Shown in pieces: positions 8,127-16,676 of a stretch of DNA of 64,000 nucleotides. The first letter of the stretch is position 1; every line of letters begins with the position of its first letter. The stretch comes from Fibrobacter sp. UWB13 (lineage in GTDB: Bacteria > Fibrobacterota > Fibrobacteria > Fibrobacterales > Fibrobacteraceae): contig NZ_FXAX01000001.1 of the NCBI RefSeq assembly GCF_900177805.1, forward strand, positions 124,001-188,000, in the 5' to 3' direction. A program made the position numbers and the translations under genes. Under the pieces are notes generated by a model. It was given only the letters and a program-made list of their open reading frames with translations, made no database searches and was not told the origin of the DNA.

Positions 8127-9871
8127 TGAAATGCAAGTTCCTTCTTATGCTTTTGTCTAGTGCCGTTGCTTTGCAGGCGGCACTGATTAAGGATGTCCGC
8201 TTTGATTGTTCAAAGAATTGCCAGATGGTATTCCAGTTTGCCTCTGACAAGAATTTGCCGACATTCTTCCAGAAATACGATAATACCTCCAAGACTTTGA
8301 CGGTTGGTTTTTCTGAATCGGACTTTGCTCTTGGTTCAGGTGATTACGATGTCGATGGTTCTTCGCCGTTTATTCGTTCCATGAGCGTTTCTAAGGAACT
8401 GTATCGCGGCATGAACTTCTTGATGATCCGTATGCCGGTGGGCGCGTCCGTCAATTCGGACAAGAACGCCATTGCTCTCGACAAGTCTCGTTTCCTTTTG
8501 AAGTTTGCTGGCAAGAACGGCAAATCCTGGACGCTTTCGAAGCTTTATGCAAGCAAGAAGGCTGCTGCCGAAAAGGCTGCCCGCGAAGAGGAAAAGCGCC
8601 TTGCTGCAGAACGTAAGGCTGCTGAAAAACAGGCTCTCTTAGACCGCAAGGCTGCCGAAAAGCAGGCTGCTCTTGACCGTAAGGCCGCCCGTGAAGAAGA
8701 AAAACGTTTGGCTGCAGAACGTAAGGCTGCCGAAAAGGCCGCCCGTGAAAATCTCGCTCAGGCAGCAGCTGCTCCGGCTGTAGGTGCATCCGCCTTGCTT
8801 CCGGGACTTAAGGAAATGACGGTGCTTATCGGCTCTGGCATGGAACAGTTCCGACTGGTTGCCGATTCCCATCTCAAGATTAGCCAGGTTTCTGCACCGA
8901 ATGCTTCCTTTGTGATTAAGGTGGCAATTGATGGTCCTGAACGCTCTCCGGTGTTCAAGGTAAGCGCAGGTTCTCTCGTGAAGTCCGTGTTCTGGGATAT
9001 GGACGGTCTCAATATCCAGCTTTCCGCTGAAGCTCGCCCTGCCGTCTTGGTGCAGGAGGGTGCCTTGATTTTGCAGACTTCCGAAAATGCGGTTCGCCGT
9101 GATGGCTTTGTTTTCTGGAGCGCTCGTCCGAATGGTATTTATGTCCGTGATTGGATGAAGTCTCCGGATGCCGTTCCTGAATTCTCGGACTTTGTCAAGG
9201 CTTACGAAAAGGATAGCAAGAAGGTTGTCTCTAGTACGCAGACGTTCCATTTGCGCCCTGTCCTGCGCGAATTGATTGTCGTTGCTGACGAAACGGAATT
9301 CTATGCGGCTCCGAGCGAAAAGGCTCAAGTCATGCAGCGTGTGGTCTTTGGCGACCGCCTTGTGAATATGGACTTGAACGGACTCTATCGCAAGGTTCAG
9401 GTGGGCAATAAGATTGGTTACGTGAACCGCCGTGCGGTAAGCTTTACGGATGAACTTTCTGCCGTGCAGATGGAACGCTTGAAGAAGGTGGATCAGGAAC
9501 GCGGCGATATGCTGACGCAGGGCATGAAACCTGCTGGAAGCGCTCTTGATGAACTTTACGAAGATCGCGTGACTTACAGCTCTTTCGGTCGTCGTGACCC
9601 GTTTGTTGAAATCAAGGGCTTGGTCGAAGAAGGTATCAACATCGACCAGGTTGAATTGGTGGGTATCATTTGGGAAGCCGAGGAGCCGGTGGCTATCCTC
9701 GTCGAATCCAAAAATCCGAGTGTATCTTACACGCTTAAGGAAGGCGATAAGATCATGAACGGAAAAGTTCTTAAAATTACACAAACTGATGTGCTCTTCT
9801 TGATTCAAGAATTCGGGGTGAGCCGTCGCTACTCTATGGGTCTTCCCGATAAATTTGGGGGTCAAAAGTGA
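8126..9871 (+). CDS. pilP: Enlarged PilP-like protein with AMIN-like, coiled-coil and SH3-like regions
   Basis: 581 aa, against about 180 for a typical PilP. Signal peptide MKCKFLLMLLSSAVALQA, no lipobox Cys. Residues about 20-140 resemble an AMIN beta-domain. Residues 150-215 are a charged Ala/Lys/Glu coiled coil built of near-identical repeats (RKAAEKQ, EEEKRLAAERKAAEK). A second beta-domain follows, then an SH3-like domain (about 390-450, GDRLVNMDLNGLYRKV). The C-terminal 90 residues are the true PilP homology: RRDPFVEIKG, VELVGIIW, YTLKEGDKI. PilP links PilNO to the PilQ secretin. The start at 8126 overlaps the pilO stop. The extra domains may take over the peptidoglycan binding that PilQ AMIN domains do elsewhere. 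Confidence 0.8.
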   Translation: MKCKFLLMLLSSAVALQAALIKDVRFDCSKNCQMVFQFASDKNLPTFFQKYDNTSKTLTVGFSESDFALGSGDYDVDGSSPFIRSMSVSKELYRGMNFLMIRMPVGASVNSDKNAIALDKSRFLLKFAGKNGKSWTLSKLYASKKAAAEKAAREEEKRLAAERKAAEKQALLDRKAAEKQAALDRKAAREEEKRLAAERKAAEKAARENLAQAAAAPAVGASALLPGLKEMTVLIGSGMEQFRLVADSHLKISQVSAPNASFVIKVAIDGPERSPVFKVSAGSLVKSVFWDMDGLNIQLSAEARPAVLVQEGALILQTSENAVRRDGFVFWSARPNGIYVRDWMKSPDAVPEFSDFVKAYEKDSKKVVSSTQTFHLRPVLRELIVVADETEFYAAPSEKAQVMQRVVFGDRLVNMDLNGLYRKVQVGNKIGYVNRRAVSFTDELSAVQMERLKKVDQERGDMLTQGMKPAGSALDELYEDRVTYSSFGRRDPFVEIKGLVEEGINIDQVELVGIIWEAEEPVAILVESKNPSVSYTLKEGDKIMNGKVLKITQTDVLFLIQEFGVSRRYSMGLPDKFGGQK

Positions 9872-11331
9872 AAAAGCTGACTAAAATTCTGACGATTCTT
9901 ATCATGGTGGCAAGCTTTGCTACTGCGTGGGCTGCTCCTGCCGAAGGCTCTGTTGCCCCGAATAAGAAACTATATGACTTTAACTTCGTCAACATGGACT
10001 ACGAAGCTATTTTCCGCTCCGTATCGGTCATTGCTGGCGTGGACATCTTGATTGCTCCGGATGTCAAGGGCAAAATCAGCTTACGCGTGACCAAGAAGAC
10101 CTGGCAAGAAACGTTGGACATTATTTGTAACATGAATGACCTCACGTGGGTGATTCAGGACAAGTATATTTCCATCCAGCGCTTGAGCACTTACCAGGCA
10201 AAGCAGAAAAAGCTTGCTGACGAAGAAAATCAGGCTGAACAGAATGCTCCTCTTGTTCGTAAGAACTTCCAGGTGCATCATGCCAAGGCTGATGAACTTG
10301 TCAAGGTGCTTGAAAGCATGAAGTCCAACCGCGGCAAGATTTCTGTCGTGGAACGCACGAACTCCATCATCGTTTACGATACCGAAAGCAAGATCGAGCA
10401 GATGGGCAATGCGCTTACGGAACTTGACGTCGAAACGCTTCAGATCATGATTACGGCTAAGCTTGTGGTCGTGAACAGCGAACTTGCCCGTGAACTTGGT
10501 GTTGACTGGACCGCAGCAGTTGGTTCTGCAACGCTTACTCCGGGGACCGCTTCTCTCGCCAGTGGGGCTACGGCTGGTTCTAGCCGAATCAGTGGCGCCA
10601 TCCAGTCTTTCCCGAACGGAACTTCTCCGGCTGTGTCCAAGGCTAATACCGCCATTACGGCAAGCCTCCTCGACAACAACCTCCAGATTGCTATTTCGAA
10701 CTTGATGGGTGACGCTTCTACGGAAGTGCTTGCTTCTCCGCAGGTTTCTACGCTCGACAACACCGAAGCTCAGGTGTTCATGGGTGACAAGGTCTCCATC
10801 CGCGTGATTGACGATAGCGGTGAATCTTCGACCAAGATGGTGGAAACGGGTATCAAGCTCACGGTAACGCCGCATGTTTCTGGCGACAACCGCATTTTGC
10901 TCGACCTCCATCCGGAAAACAACTCCTATGGCTATGACGAAAAGGGCGAAGTCGTGATTTCGACTCAGGAAGCAAAGACCAAGGTGGTTGTGGCTGACGG
11001 TGAAACGGTCGTGATTGGTGGTCTTACCCGTAACGAAAACACCGAAAGCGAAAGCGGTATCCCGTTCCTCAAGGACATTCCGCTCTTGGGCAACCTCTTC
11101 AAGTATAGCCGTAAATCTATTACGAAGAAGGACCTCGTGATTTTCGTGACGCCGCGTATTATCCGCAATTACATCGGCAATGTCGAAATCTCTGAACCGT
11201 CCGAAGAAACTTCTGGTTCTGCTCCGGAACTCAAGCCGGTGGACCCGGCGATTGCGAACTCTCCAATCGCCACGGGCGAAACTCCGGAAGCTCCGGTTCC
11301 AGAAAACTCTCACGACGATAGCTGGAATTAG
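9868..11331 (+). CDS. pilQ: Type IV pilus secretin PilQ
   Basis: 487 aa, short for PilQ. GTG start overlaps the preceding stop, with GGGGG upstream. Signal peptide to about residue 22, then an STN/N0 domain (YDFNFVNMDYEAIFRSVSVIAG), an N1 domain (RKNFQVHHAKADELVKVL) and the secretin domain (VETGIKLTVTPHVSG, VVIGGLTRNENTESESGIPFLKDIPLLGNLFK, DLVIFVTPRII). The C-terminal tail is Pro/Glu-rich. Forms the outer-membrane gate for the pilus. There is no N-terminal AMIN domain; one appears instead in the upstream PilP-like protein. Confidence 0.94.
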   Translation: MKKLTKILTILIMVASFATAWAAPAEGSVAPNKKLYDFNFVNMDYEAIFRSVSVIAGVDILIAPDVKGKISLRVTKKTWQETLDIICNMNDLTWVIQDKYISIQRLSTYQAKQKKLADEENQAEQNAPLVRKNFQVHHAKADELVKVLESMKSNRGKISVVERTNSIIVYDTESKIEQMGNALTELDVETLQIMITAKLVVVNSELARELGVDWTAAVGSATLTPGTASLASGATAGSSRISGAIQSFPNGTSPAVSKANTAITASLLDNNLQIAISNLMGDASTEVLASPQVSTLDNTEAQVFMGDKVSIRVIDDSGESSTKMVETGIKLTVTPHVSGDNRILLDLHPENNSYGYDEKGEVVISTQEAKTKVVVADGETVVIGGLTRNENTESESGIPFLKDIPLLGNLFKYSRKSITKKDLVIFVTPRIIRNYIGNVEISEPSEETSGSAPELKPVDPAIANSPIATGETPEAPVPENSHDDSWN

Positions 11332-11343
11332 TAATTAGCATGT

Positions 11344-11366
11344 GCCGGACTTAGGTCCGGCTTTTT
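11344..11366 (+). terminator. Terminator of the pil operon
   Basis: GCCGGAC-TTAG-GTCCGGC followed by TTTTT. Confidence 0.9.
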
Positions 11367-11380
11367 GCTTTATAAAAGCG

Positions 11381-11407
11381 AAAACCCTGGCTCAGCCAGG
11401 GCTTTTT
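11381..11407. terminator. Bidirectional terminator between pilQ and holA
   Basis: CCCTGGC-TCA-GCCAGGG with an A-run to the left and CTTTTT to the right; serves the minus-strand holA and backs up pilQ termination. Confidence 0.8.
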
Positions 11408-11449
11408 AGTCTTTGTTCTAGAGTCGCGTTGCGACGTTCTGTATTCTAA

Positions 11450-12418
11450 TTACCGCACGACGAGTGCGGCGAGGGCGAGTTCCTGGCTCATGCGAGTTGG
11501 GCACTTGCCACTCTTGATTTCGTAATTGAGGTCGGCGAGGCGGCGCAACACACGCACGAGGAGCGGCTTACGCCAACGGCGGCAGCATTCGGCGGCTTGG
11601 CCTTTTTTCACGAACATGTAGTAGTTCTTGCCGATCTTTTTGGCGGCTTCTTCGGGCGAGATTCCCTTTGCGGTAAGCGAGCCGTAGTTCAAAAGCGAGA
11701 GCGCGTAGTTGTACAGCGTGTTCGAAATGCGGATAGCGTCGACGCCGCTGTTCAATAGTTCGTTCAGCTTCTGGACGTAAGCCTGGGCATTCTGCATGCC
11801 GAAGAATCCTTCAATCTCGTAGGTCGGGATGTCGCGCTGCGAGACGACCATCGTTTTCACGAGGTCGAGCGTAATCTTTTTGCAGTCCGGAGCGTAGAGG
11901 AGGATTTTTTCGACTTCTTCGCTCACGAGCTTGGTGTCGTTGCCGAGCGCTTCGGCGAGGTACTGCGATGCCGTAGGCTCAATCGCTTTGTTGAAGTGCG
12001 TCGGGACGATGGCTGAAATCCATTCGGCCATTTCGTATTGCTTCGGGACGTCGAACTTTTCGACCTTGCCAACCTTTGCAAGCGCCTTGTAGAGCTCGCT
12101 GGAGGCGAGGAGCGTTTCAAAATCGAAGAGCAGCTTGCCGCTTGCCGCGTGGGGGAGCCACTTGGCGAGCGCCTTCATGTCGTCGGTCTTGAGGGCTTCC
12201 GCCTTGCGTACGACGATGACCTGTTCAGGCGAGAACATCGACACGGAATCGCACGCTTCGATGATGACATCGGAGATGGAGGCGATGTTTGTGTCGGTGG
12301 CGTATAGCACCTGCTTAGCCATCGGATCTGAAATCCGGTCGCCAAGAGTCTCGGACAGGAATTTTTCAATCCGCTTGTCCTTGCTGAACTGGTCTTTGCC
12401 GATGAGCGTTACGAACAT
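11450..12418 (-). CDS. holA: DNA polymerase III subunit delta
   Basis: 322 aa, the clamp-loader subunit that opens the beta clamp. Recognisable by its RecA-like N-terminal domain (MFVTLIGKDQFSKDKRIEKFL), EQVIVVRKAEAL, KLLFDFETLL, the LVSEEVEKILLYAPD region and the helical collar domain. Delta lacks a functional P-loop, as here. It follows greA with a 3-nt gap, so the two are co-transcribed. Sequence similarity in this family is low, so the call uses overall pattern and length. Confidence 0.82.
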   Translation of the reverse strand: MFVTLIGKDQFSKDKRIEKFLSETLGDRISDPMAKQVLYATDTNIASISDVIIEACDSVSMFSPEQVIVVRKAEALKTDDMKALAKWLPHAASGKLLFDFETLLASSELYKALAKVGKVEKFDVPKQYEMAEWISAIVPTHFNKAIEPTASQYLAEALGNDTKLVSEEVEKILLYAPDCKKITLDLVKTMVVSQRDIPTYEIEGFFGMQNAQAYVQKLNELLNSGVDAIRISNTLYNYALSLLNYGSLTAKGISPEEAAKKIGKNYYMFVKKGQAAECCRRWRKPLLVRVLRRLADLNYEIKSGKCPTRMSQELALAALVVR

Positions 12419-12421
12419 GGA

Positions 12422-12889
12422 TTACTTGAAATCGATGATTTCGAACTGGTTCTTGCCCTTGGGCGTTACGACTTCGACCGTATCGCCGCGCTTTTTGCCC
12501 ATGAGGGCTGCACCAATCGGGCTCTTGAAGCTAATCTTACCGTTGAGGGCGTCGGCTTCTTCGGGGGAGACTAGCTGGTAGACGATTTCGCGCTTGGTCT
12601 TCAAGTTCTTGGCCGTGATGGTGGCGCCGAACTTGATGGTGTCGGAGTTCGCATCAAATGCAATCACCTGGGCGCGGGCGAGCTGGTCCTGGAGCTTCGG
12701 CATTTCGATGTTATCGATAGCGGCCAGGCGCTCCTTGGCGGCATGGTATTCAGCGTTTTCGCTCAAATCGCCTTGTGCACGGGCATCAACTAATTCTTGA
12801 AGTACGCGGGGACGTTCAACATTTTTTAAATTTTCAAGGTCCTTAACGAGCTTGTCGTAAGCCTCTTGTGTAAACATGATCTTTTCCAT
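12422..12889 (-). CDS. greA: Transcription elongation factor GreA
   Basis: 155 aa, usual length. N-terminal coiled coil carries the acidic tip RAQGDLSENAEYHAAKE, which enters the RNA polymerase secondary channel to stimulate transcript cleavage. The C-terminal FKBP-like domain has SPIGAALMGKKRGDTVEV. The ATG at 12889 has GGAG close upstream; an ATG four codons later is also possible. First gene of a greA-holA pair. Confidence 0.95.
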   Translation of the reverse strand: MEKIMFTQEAYDKLVKDLENLKNVERPRVLQELVDARAQGDLSENAEYHAAKERLAAIDNIEMPKLQDQLARAQVIAFDANSDTIKFGATITAKNLKTKREIVYQLVSPEEADALNGKISFKSPIGAALMGKKRGDTVEVVTPKGKNQFEIIDFK

Positions 12890-12963
12890 GCTCCATAAGG
12901 TAAAAATTTTAACGGGCTTTGCGAGCCCAGAATCGCAAAGAAAGCTTCTTTTTAGGAGATACT

Positions 12964-14181
12964 ATGTACACTGTGTTGGAAAAAGGCGGCGTTTGCTCCC
13001 CCAAGGGCTTTACCGCATCTGGAATTTGCGCCGGAATCAAGGCCAGCGGCAATGCCGATATGGCTCTTCTCAAGAGCGAAAAGGCTGCCCGCTGCTTCGC
13101 CGTTTTTACCACCAATAAGGTGAAGGCTGCCCCGGTCCTTTATGACAAGGCCGCTTTGGAACATGCCCACTTTGCATCTGCTGTGATCGTGAACAGCGGT
13201 AACGCTAACGCTTGCACGGGCGAAAAGGGTTATGCCGATGCTGAACGCATGGCTGTGCTTACCGAAGAAGCTCTCAAGCTCACGCCGAAGAGCGTGCTTG
13301 TTTGCAGCACGGGCGTGATTGGCCACCTGATGCCGATGGACAAGATCGAAGCTGGTATCCCGAAGCTTGTGGAAAAGCTCCATGAAGATGCTTCCGAAGA
13401 ATTCGGCCGCGCTATCCTCACGACGGACCTTGCTCTCAAGAGCCACGCTGTGGAAATCAAGACCGAAAAGGGTGTGGTGACTATCGGTGGCGCCTGCAAG
13501 GGTTCTGGTATGATCCACCCGAACATGGCTACGATGCTCGCTTTCATCACGACTGACCTTGCTTTGCCGATTGACTTCTTTGCTGAATTCCGTGCCAACA
13601 TCGCAGACTCCTTCAACGCAATTACGGTTGATGGTGACACCAGCACGAACGACACTTGCATCATGCTTGCTAACGGCATGAGCGGCATCAAGTACGAAGA
13701 CCTCTCTCTCAGCGAACAGGGCGAATTCCGTGCTGCATTGACGCTCGTGATGCAGAGCCTCGCCAAGGACATTGTCCGCGACGGTGAAGGTGCAACGAAG
13801 CTCATCGAACTCCGCATTGAAAAGGCTGAAAGCCACGAAGAAGCTCTCCGAATGGCTCGCTTCATCGGTACGTCTAACCTCGCCAAGTGCGCCATGTTCG
13901 GTGAAGACCCGAACTGGGGCCGCATCCTCAGCAGTGCTGGTTCTAGCGGCTGCAACATGGTTGCCGAACACACGGACCTCTATTTCGGTGAAGTGAAGGT
14001 TCTCGAAGGTGGCCGTCCGGTACAGCTGGACGAAAAGCAGACGGCTGCACTGCATGCCGTGGTTCGTCAGCGTGAATACAAAGTAACACTCGTGTTGAAC
14101 ATTGGCCAGGCTTCTGCAAGCGCATTCACTTGCGACTTGAGCTATGGCTACGTGAAGATCAACGCAGAGTATACAACGTAG
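12964..14181 (+). CDS. argJ: ArgJ, glutamate N-acetyltransferase / amino-acid N-acetyltransferase
   Basis: 405 aa. Transfers acetyl groups from N-acetylornithine to glutamate in the cyclic arginine pathway. The autoprocessing site is in KGSGMIHPNMATMLAFITTD, where the Thr after MA becomes the N-terminal nucleophile of the beta chain. The last residues end AEYTT. The ATG at 12964 is preceded by AGGAG. It stands alone, divergent from greA-holA. Confidence 0.96.
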   Translation: MYTVLEKGGVCSPKGFTASGICAGIKASGNADMALLKSEKAARCFAVFTTNKVKAAPVLYDKAALEHAHFASAVIVNSGNANACTGEKGYADAERMAVLTEEALKLTPKSVLVCSTGVIGHLMPMDKIEAGIPKLVEKLHEDASEEFGRAILTTDLALKSHAVEIKTEKGVVTIGGACKGSGMIHPNMATMLAFITTDLALPIDFFAEFRANIADSFNAITVDGDTSTNDTCIMLANGMSGIKYEDLSLSEQGEFRAALTLVMQSLAKDIVRDGEGATKLIELRIEKAESHEEALRMARFIGTSNLAKCAMFGEDPNWGRILSSAGSSGCNMVAEHTDLYFGEVKVLEGGRPVQLDEKQTAALHAVVRQREYKVTLVLNIGQASASAFTCDLSYGYVKINAEYTT

Positions 14182-14184
14182 TAG

Positions 14185-14212
14185 TTATTAGTCAATAGTC
14201 ATTGGTCATTGG
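14185..14212. repeat. Heptad repeat, four units, after argJ
   Basis: Four 7-mers in register: TTATTAG, TCAATAG, TCATTGG, TCATTGG. The complement reads as the ACTAATA/ACTATTG/ACCAATG heptad family seen at 28.1-28.2 kb. Confidence 0.6.
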
Positions 14213-14216
14213 AGTT

Positions 14217-14252
14217 GTCATCCTGAGCCCCAAAGGGGGGGAAGGATCCAGT
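14217..14252. repeat. Intergenic palindromic repeat (GTCATCCTGAG...GGATCCAGT type)
   Basis: Begins GTCATCCTGAGC and ends GAAGGATCCAGTG with a short palindromic middle. A longer relative in opposite orientation lies at 22418-22510. Confidence 0.55.
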
Positions 14253-14261
14253 GATTGTTTA

Positions 14262-14295
14262 AAACTTCTCGGGTATGCTCCGGGAAGTTTTTTTT
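14262..14295 (+). terminator. Terminator of argJ
   Basis: AAACTTC... GAAGTTT stem of about 11 bp with wobble pairs in the upper part, loop TATGC, then a run of eight T. Confidence 0.85.
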
Positions 14296-14389
14296 CGTCA
14301 TTCAGAGAATTTTTTGATTTTGAAGAATCCAAAGATGTTTTTGATTAAAATATATTTATCTTTTCGTATAAATTTTGATGGAGAATGGA

Positions 14390-15136
14390 ATGTCCAAATT
14401 GGTAAAAATTGCGCTTGTTGCCGTGATGCTCTTGGCTTTAACGTCTTTTGCTCAGAGTGAAGGAATACAGAAGAAAAATATTGTTTTCCATATATTTAGT
14501 ATTGCGCTTCCGATGGATTGGGGCGGAACGTGGGAACAGTCTAGCAATTTAAAATACGAAAATATATTTACTCGTGATCGTGATTTAAAAATGGATATGA
14601 CCATGGGACTTCAATTGAAGTGGATGCGTGATCTGGTTTATCAAAGTGGTTTGTCTTTTGAGGTCGGCGCGGGAATAGGTTTTATTAATTTCCCTGTGAA
14701 TGAATCCAAAAAATATTCTTATTTTGATCCGTATGACCATATGAATCAGATTGATTCTCGTTTTGATTTGAATGCAAAAGTTGGATTGGGCTATGCTCCG
14801 TTTGTAAATGATTTCATATTAGCGGTACATGCTATTTTGGGTGGTGACATGAAATACTTGGGGAAATCTTATCAGATGGAGGATTTCACTGAAGAATATT
14901 CAACGTTGCTGTTTAATTTTGTTGGTGGTGGCGATATTGTTTTGGGGTATCGAATTACAGAAAAGCTAGGAATTAATGCGGGTGTAGATGTGACTGTGAA
15001 TTTGTTCGGTTTTGGAAATAGAACGAAAGAATTTAATTATCGCAACGATAATTTTGAAACAATTGATTATAAACTCAATCATGTCTTTTCTGGGTTTCAG
15101 ATTGTTCCGTGTGTAGGTGTTTCGCTTAAATTTTAG
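14390..15136 (+). CDS. Predicted outer-membrane beta-barrel protein, unknown function
   Basis: 248 aa. The ATG at 14390 is chosen because GGAG lies 6 nt upstream; it gives a clean signal peptide (MSKLVKIALVAVMLLALTSFAQS). The mature part alternates aromatic and polar residues (LKWMRDLVYQSGLSFEVGAGIGFI, NAKVGLGYAPFV, GYRITEKLGINAGVDVTVNLF) and ends FQIVPCVGVSLKF, a typical OmpA-like barrel terminus with final Phe. Base composition is clearly more AT-rich than its neighbours, which may mean recent acquisition or relaxed codon choice. No specific family recognised. Confidence 0.7.
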   Translation: MSKLVKIALVAVMLLALTSFAQSEGIQKKNIVFHIFSIALPMDWGGTWEQSSNLKYENIFTRDRDLKMDMTMGLQLKWMRDLVYQSGLSFEVGAGIGFINFPVNESKKYSYFDPYDHMNQIDSRFDLNAKVGLGYAPFVNDFILAVHAILGGDMKYLGKSYQMEDFTEEYSTLLFNFVGGGDIVLGYRITEKLGINAGVDVTVNLFGFGNRTKEFNYRNDNFETIDYKLNHVFSGFQIVPCVGVSLKF

Positions 15137-15228
15137 TAGATGTTTCCTCTAGAGAACAGAAAATTTGGTAAAATCCTGCCGCTGGGTGGGATTTTCTTGT
15201 ATTTTTAATTGAAACACAAGGATGGAAT

Positions 15229-16404
15229 ATGGACAATTTTAATTTCTACAGCCCCACGGAATTTGTATTTGGTAAGGACCGCGAAAACGAATGCGGTGAA
15301 CTCGTCAAAAAGTATGGCGGCACGAAGGTGCTGATTCATTACGGTGGTGGCTCTGCGGTGCGCTCCGGCTTGATTGACCGCGTTAAGGCGTCGCTCAATG
15401 CTGCGGGCGTTTCATTTGTGGAGCTCGGTGGCGTGAAGCCGAATCCGCGTGATACCTTGATTTACAAGGGCATCGAAATGGTGCGTGCAAACGATGTTGA
15501 TTTCATCCTTGCTGTGGGCGGTGGCTCCGTCATTGATAGCTCGAAGGGCATTGCCGTAGGAGCTCTTTACGATGGCGATTTTTGGGACTTTTATGCGAAA
15601 AAGTTGCCGGTCACGAAGGCACTCCCGATTGGCGTGGTGCAGACGATTGCTGCCGCTGGTTCCGAAGGCAGTGGCGATTCCGTCGTGACAAAGGAAGAGG
15701 GAATGCTTAAGCGCGATATTGGTGCTGATGTGATTCGCCCGAGATTTGCGGTGCAGAATCCGGCTTTGCTTTGCACGTTGCCTCCTTATCAGACGGCTTG
15801 CGGCATTACCGACATCATGGCTCATGTGTTTGAACGCTACTTCACGAATACTTTGGAAGTCGAAACGACCGACCGCCTTTGCGAAGCTTTGCTCATTACG
15901 ATGCTTAAGGAAGGTCCGCGCGCCATGGCCGAACCCGCCAATTACGAGGTTCGTGCGAACATTATGTGGGCGGGTACGGTAGCCCACAATGGCCTTGTGG
16001 GCTGCGGGCGCAGTCAGGACTGGAATAGCCATGCAATTGAACATGAACTCTCAGGACTCTATGACTGCGCCCATGGCGCGGGGCTAGCAGTTATTATGCC
16101 GGCGTGGATGGAGTATGTAGTTGACCATAACGTGATGCGATTTGCGCAGATGGCAACACGCGTTTTTGGTTGCCAAATGAATTTCGAAAATCCGAAAGCT
16201 ACTGCGCTCGAAGGTATCAAGGCTTTCCGAAGATTCTTGCTTTCCATCGGCATGCCGATTAACTTTGCCGAACTTGGCGCGAAAGAAGAAGATATCCCGA
16301 CGCTTGTCGAAAAGCTGAATCCGGGTGATGGTTGGGGATTCGTGCCGCTCAAGGCAAAGGACGTGACTGCGATTTACAAGATCGCAGCACACGCGATGCT
16401 TTAG
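15229..16404 (+). CDS. yqhD: Iron-containing alcohol dehydrogenase, YqhD-like (NADPH-dependent aldehyde reductase)
   Basis: 391 aa, close in layout to E. coli YqhD. N-terminal NFYSPTEFVFGK, nucleotide-binding YGGGSAVRSG and AVGGGSVIDSSKGIA, and metal-ligand region GITDIMAHVFERYF (Asp and His), then DWNSHAIEHELSGLYDCAHGAGLAVIMPAWMEY with the two further His ligands. Reduces aldehydes to alcohols with NADPH; in a fermentative bacterium it could dispose of reactive aldehydes. The ATG at 15229 has AAGGATGG upstream. Monocistronic, followed by three palindromes. Confidence 0.92.
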   Translation: MDNFNFYSPTEFVFGKDRENECGELVKKYGGTKVLIHYGGGSAVRSGLIDRVKASLNAAGVSFVELGGVKPNPRDTLIYKGIEMVRANDVDFILAVGGGSVIDSSKGIAVGALYDGDFWDFYAKKLPVTKALPIGVVQTIAAAGSEGSGDSVVTKEEGMLKRDIGADVIRPRFAVQNPALLCTLPPYQTACGITDIMAHVFERYFTNTLEVETTDRLCEALLITMLKEGPRAMAEPANYEVRANIMWAGTVAHNGLVGCGRSQDWNSHAIEHELSGLYDCAHGAGLAVIMPAWMEYVVDHNVMRFAQMATRVFGCQMNFENPKATALEGIKAFRRFLLSIGMPINFAELGAKEEDIPTLVEKLNPGDGWGFVPLKAKDVTAIYKIAAHAML

Positions 16405-16441
16405 TTTTTTTCAAATTGATAACCCCCAAAAATCAAAAATA

Positions 16442-16477
16442 TGCTACTAAATGTTGAAAAATCTCAATTTAGTAGCA
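16442..16477. repeat. 36-bp palindromic element, copy 1
   Basis: Perfect 11-bp arms TGCTACTAAAT / ATTTAGTAGCA around a 14-nt loop. Total length 36 bp. Confidence 0.8.
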
Positions 16478-16536
16478 TGATTTTTGGATAAATTAGACGA
16501 AAATGGCTTAAAATATGAGTTTGTCTGTTCTTTTCG

Positions 16537-16572
16537 TGCTACTAAAACCGTTAAAATGCTAATTTTGTAGCA
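16537..16572. repeat. 36-bp palindromic element, copy 2
   Basis: TGCTAC-T-AAAA ... TTTT-GTAGCA; the same ends and the same 36-bp length as copy 1, with a different core. Confidence 0.75.
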
Positions 16573-16619
16573 CAAAAAAGAGACTCTTGCACGAAATGAC
16601 TGCGGATAAAGTAAAAATA

Positions 16620-16655
16620 TGCTACAAAAAAAACTAAAAATTGATTTTAGTAGCA
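16620..16655. repeat. 36-bp palindromic element, copy 3
   Basis: TGCTACAAAA ... TTTTAGTAGCA, again 36 bp. Lies 21 bp past the end of the minus-strand FISUMP gene. Confidence 0.75.
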
Positions 16656-16676
16656 TAAAATCGCGAAAAAAGCTCT

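Noticed and set aside
8639-11313. Long minus-strand frames opposite the pil genes
   Set aside because: Low-complexity His/Arg-rich translations, fully overlapping strong plus-strand genes.
16442-16655. Three 36-bp repeats as a CRISPR array
   Set aside because: The repeats are not identical, the spacers differ in length (59 and 47 bp) and no cas gene is near. They are palindromes with variable cores.
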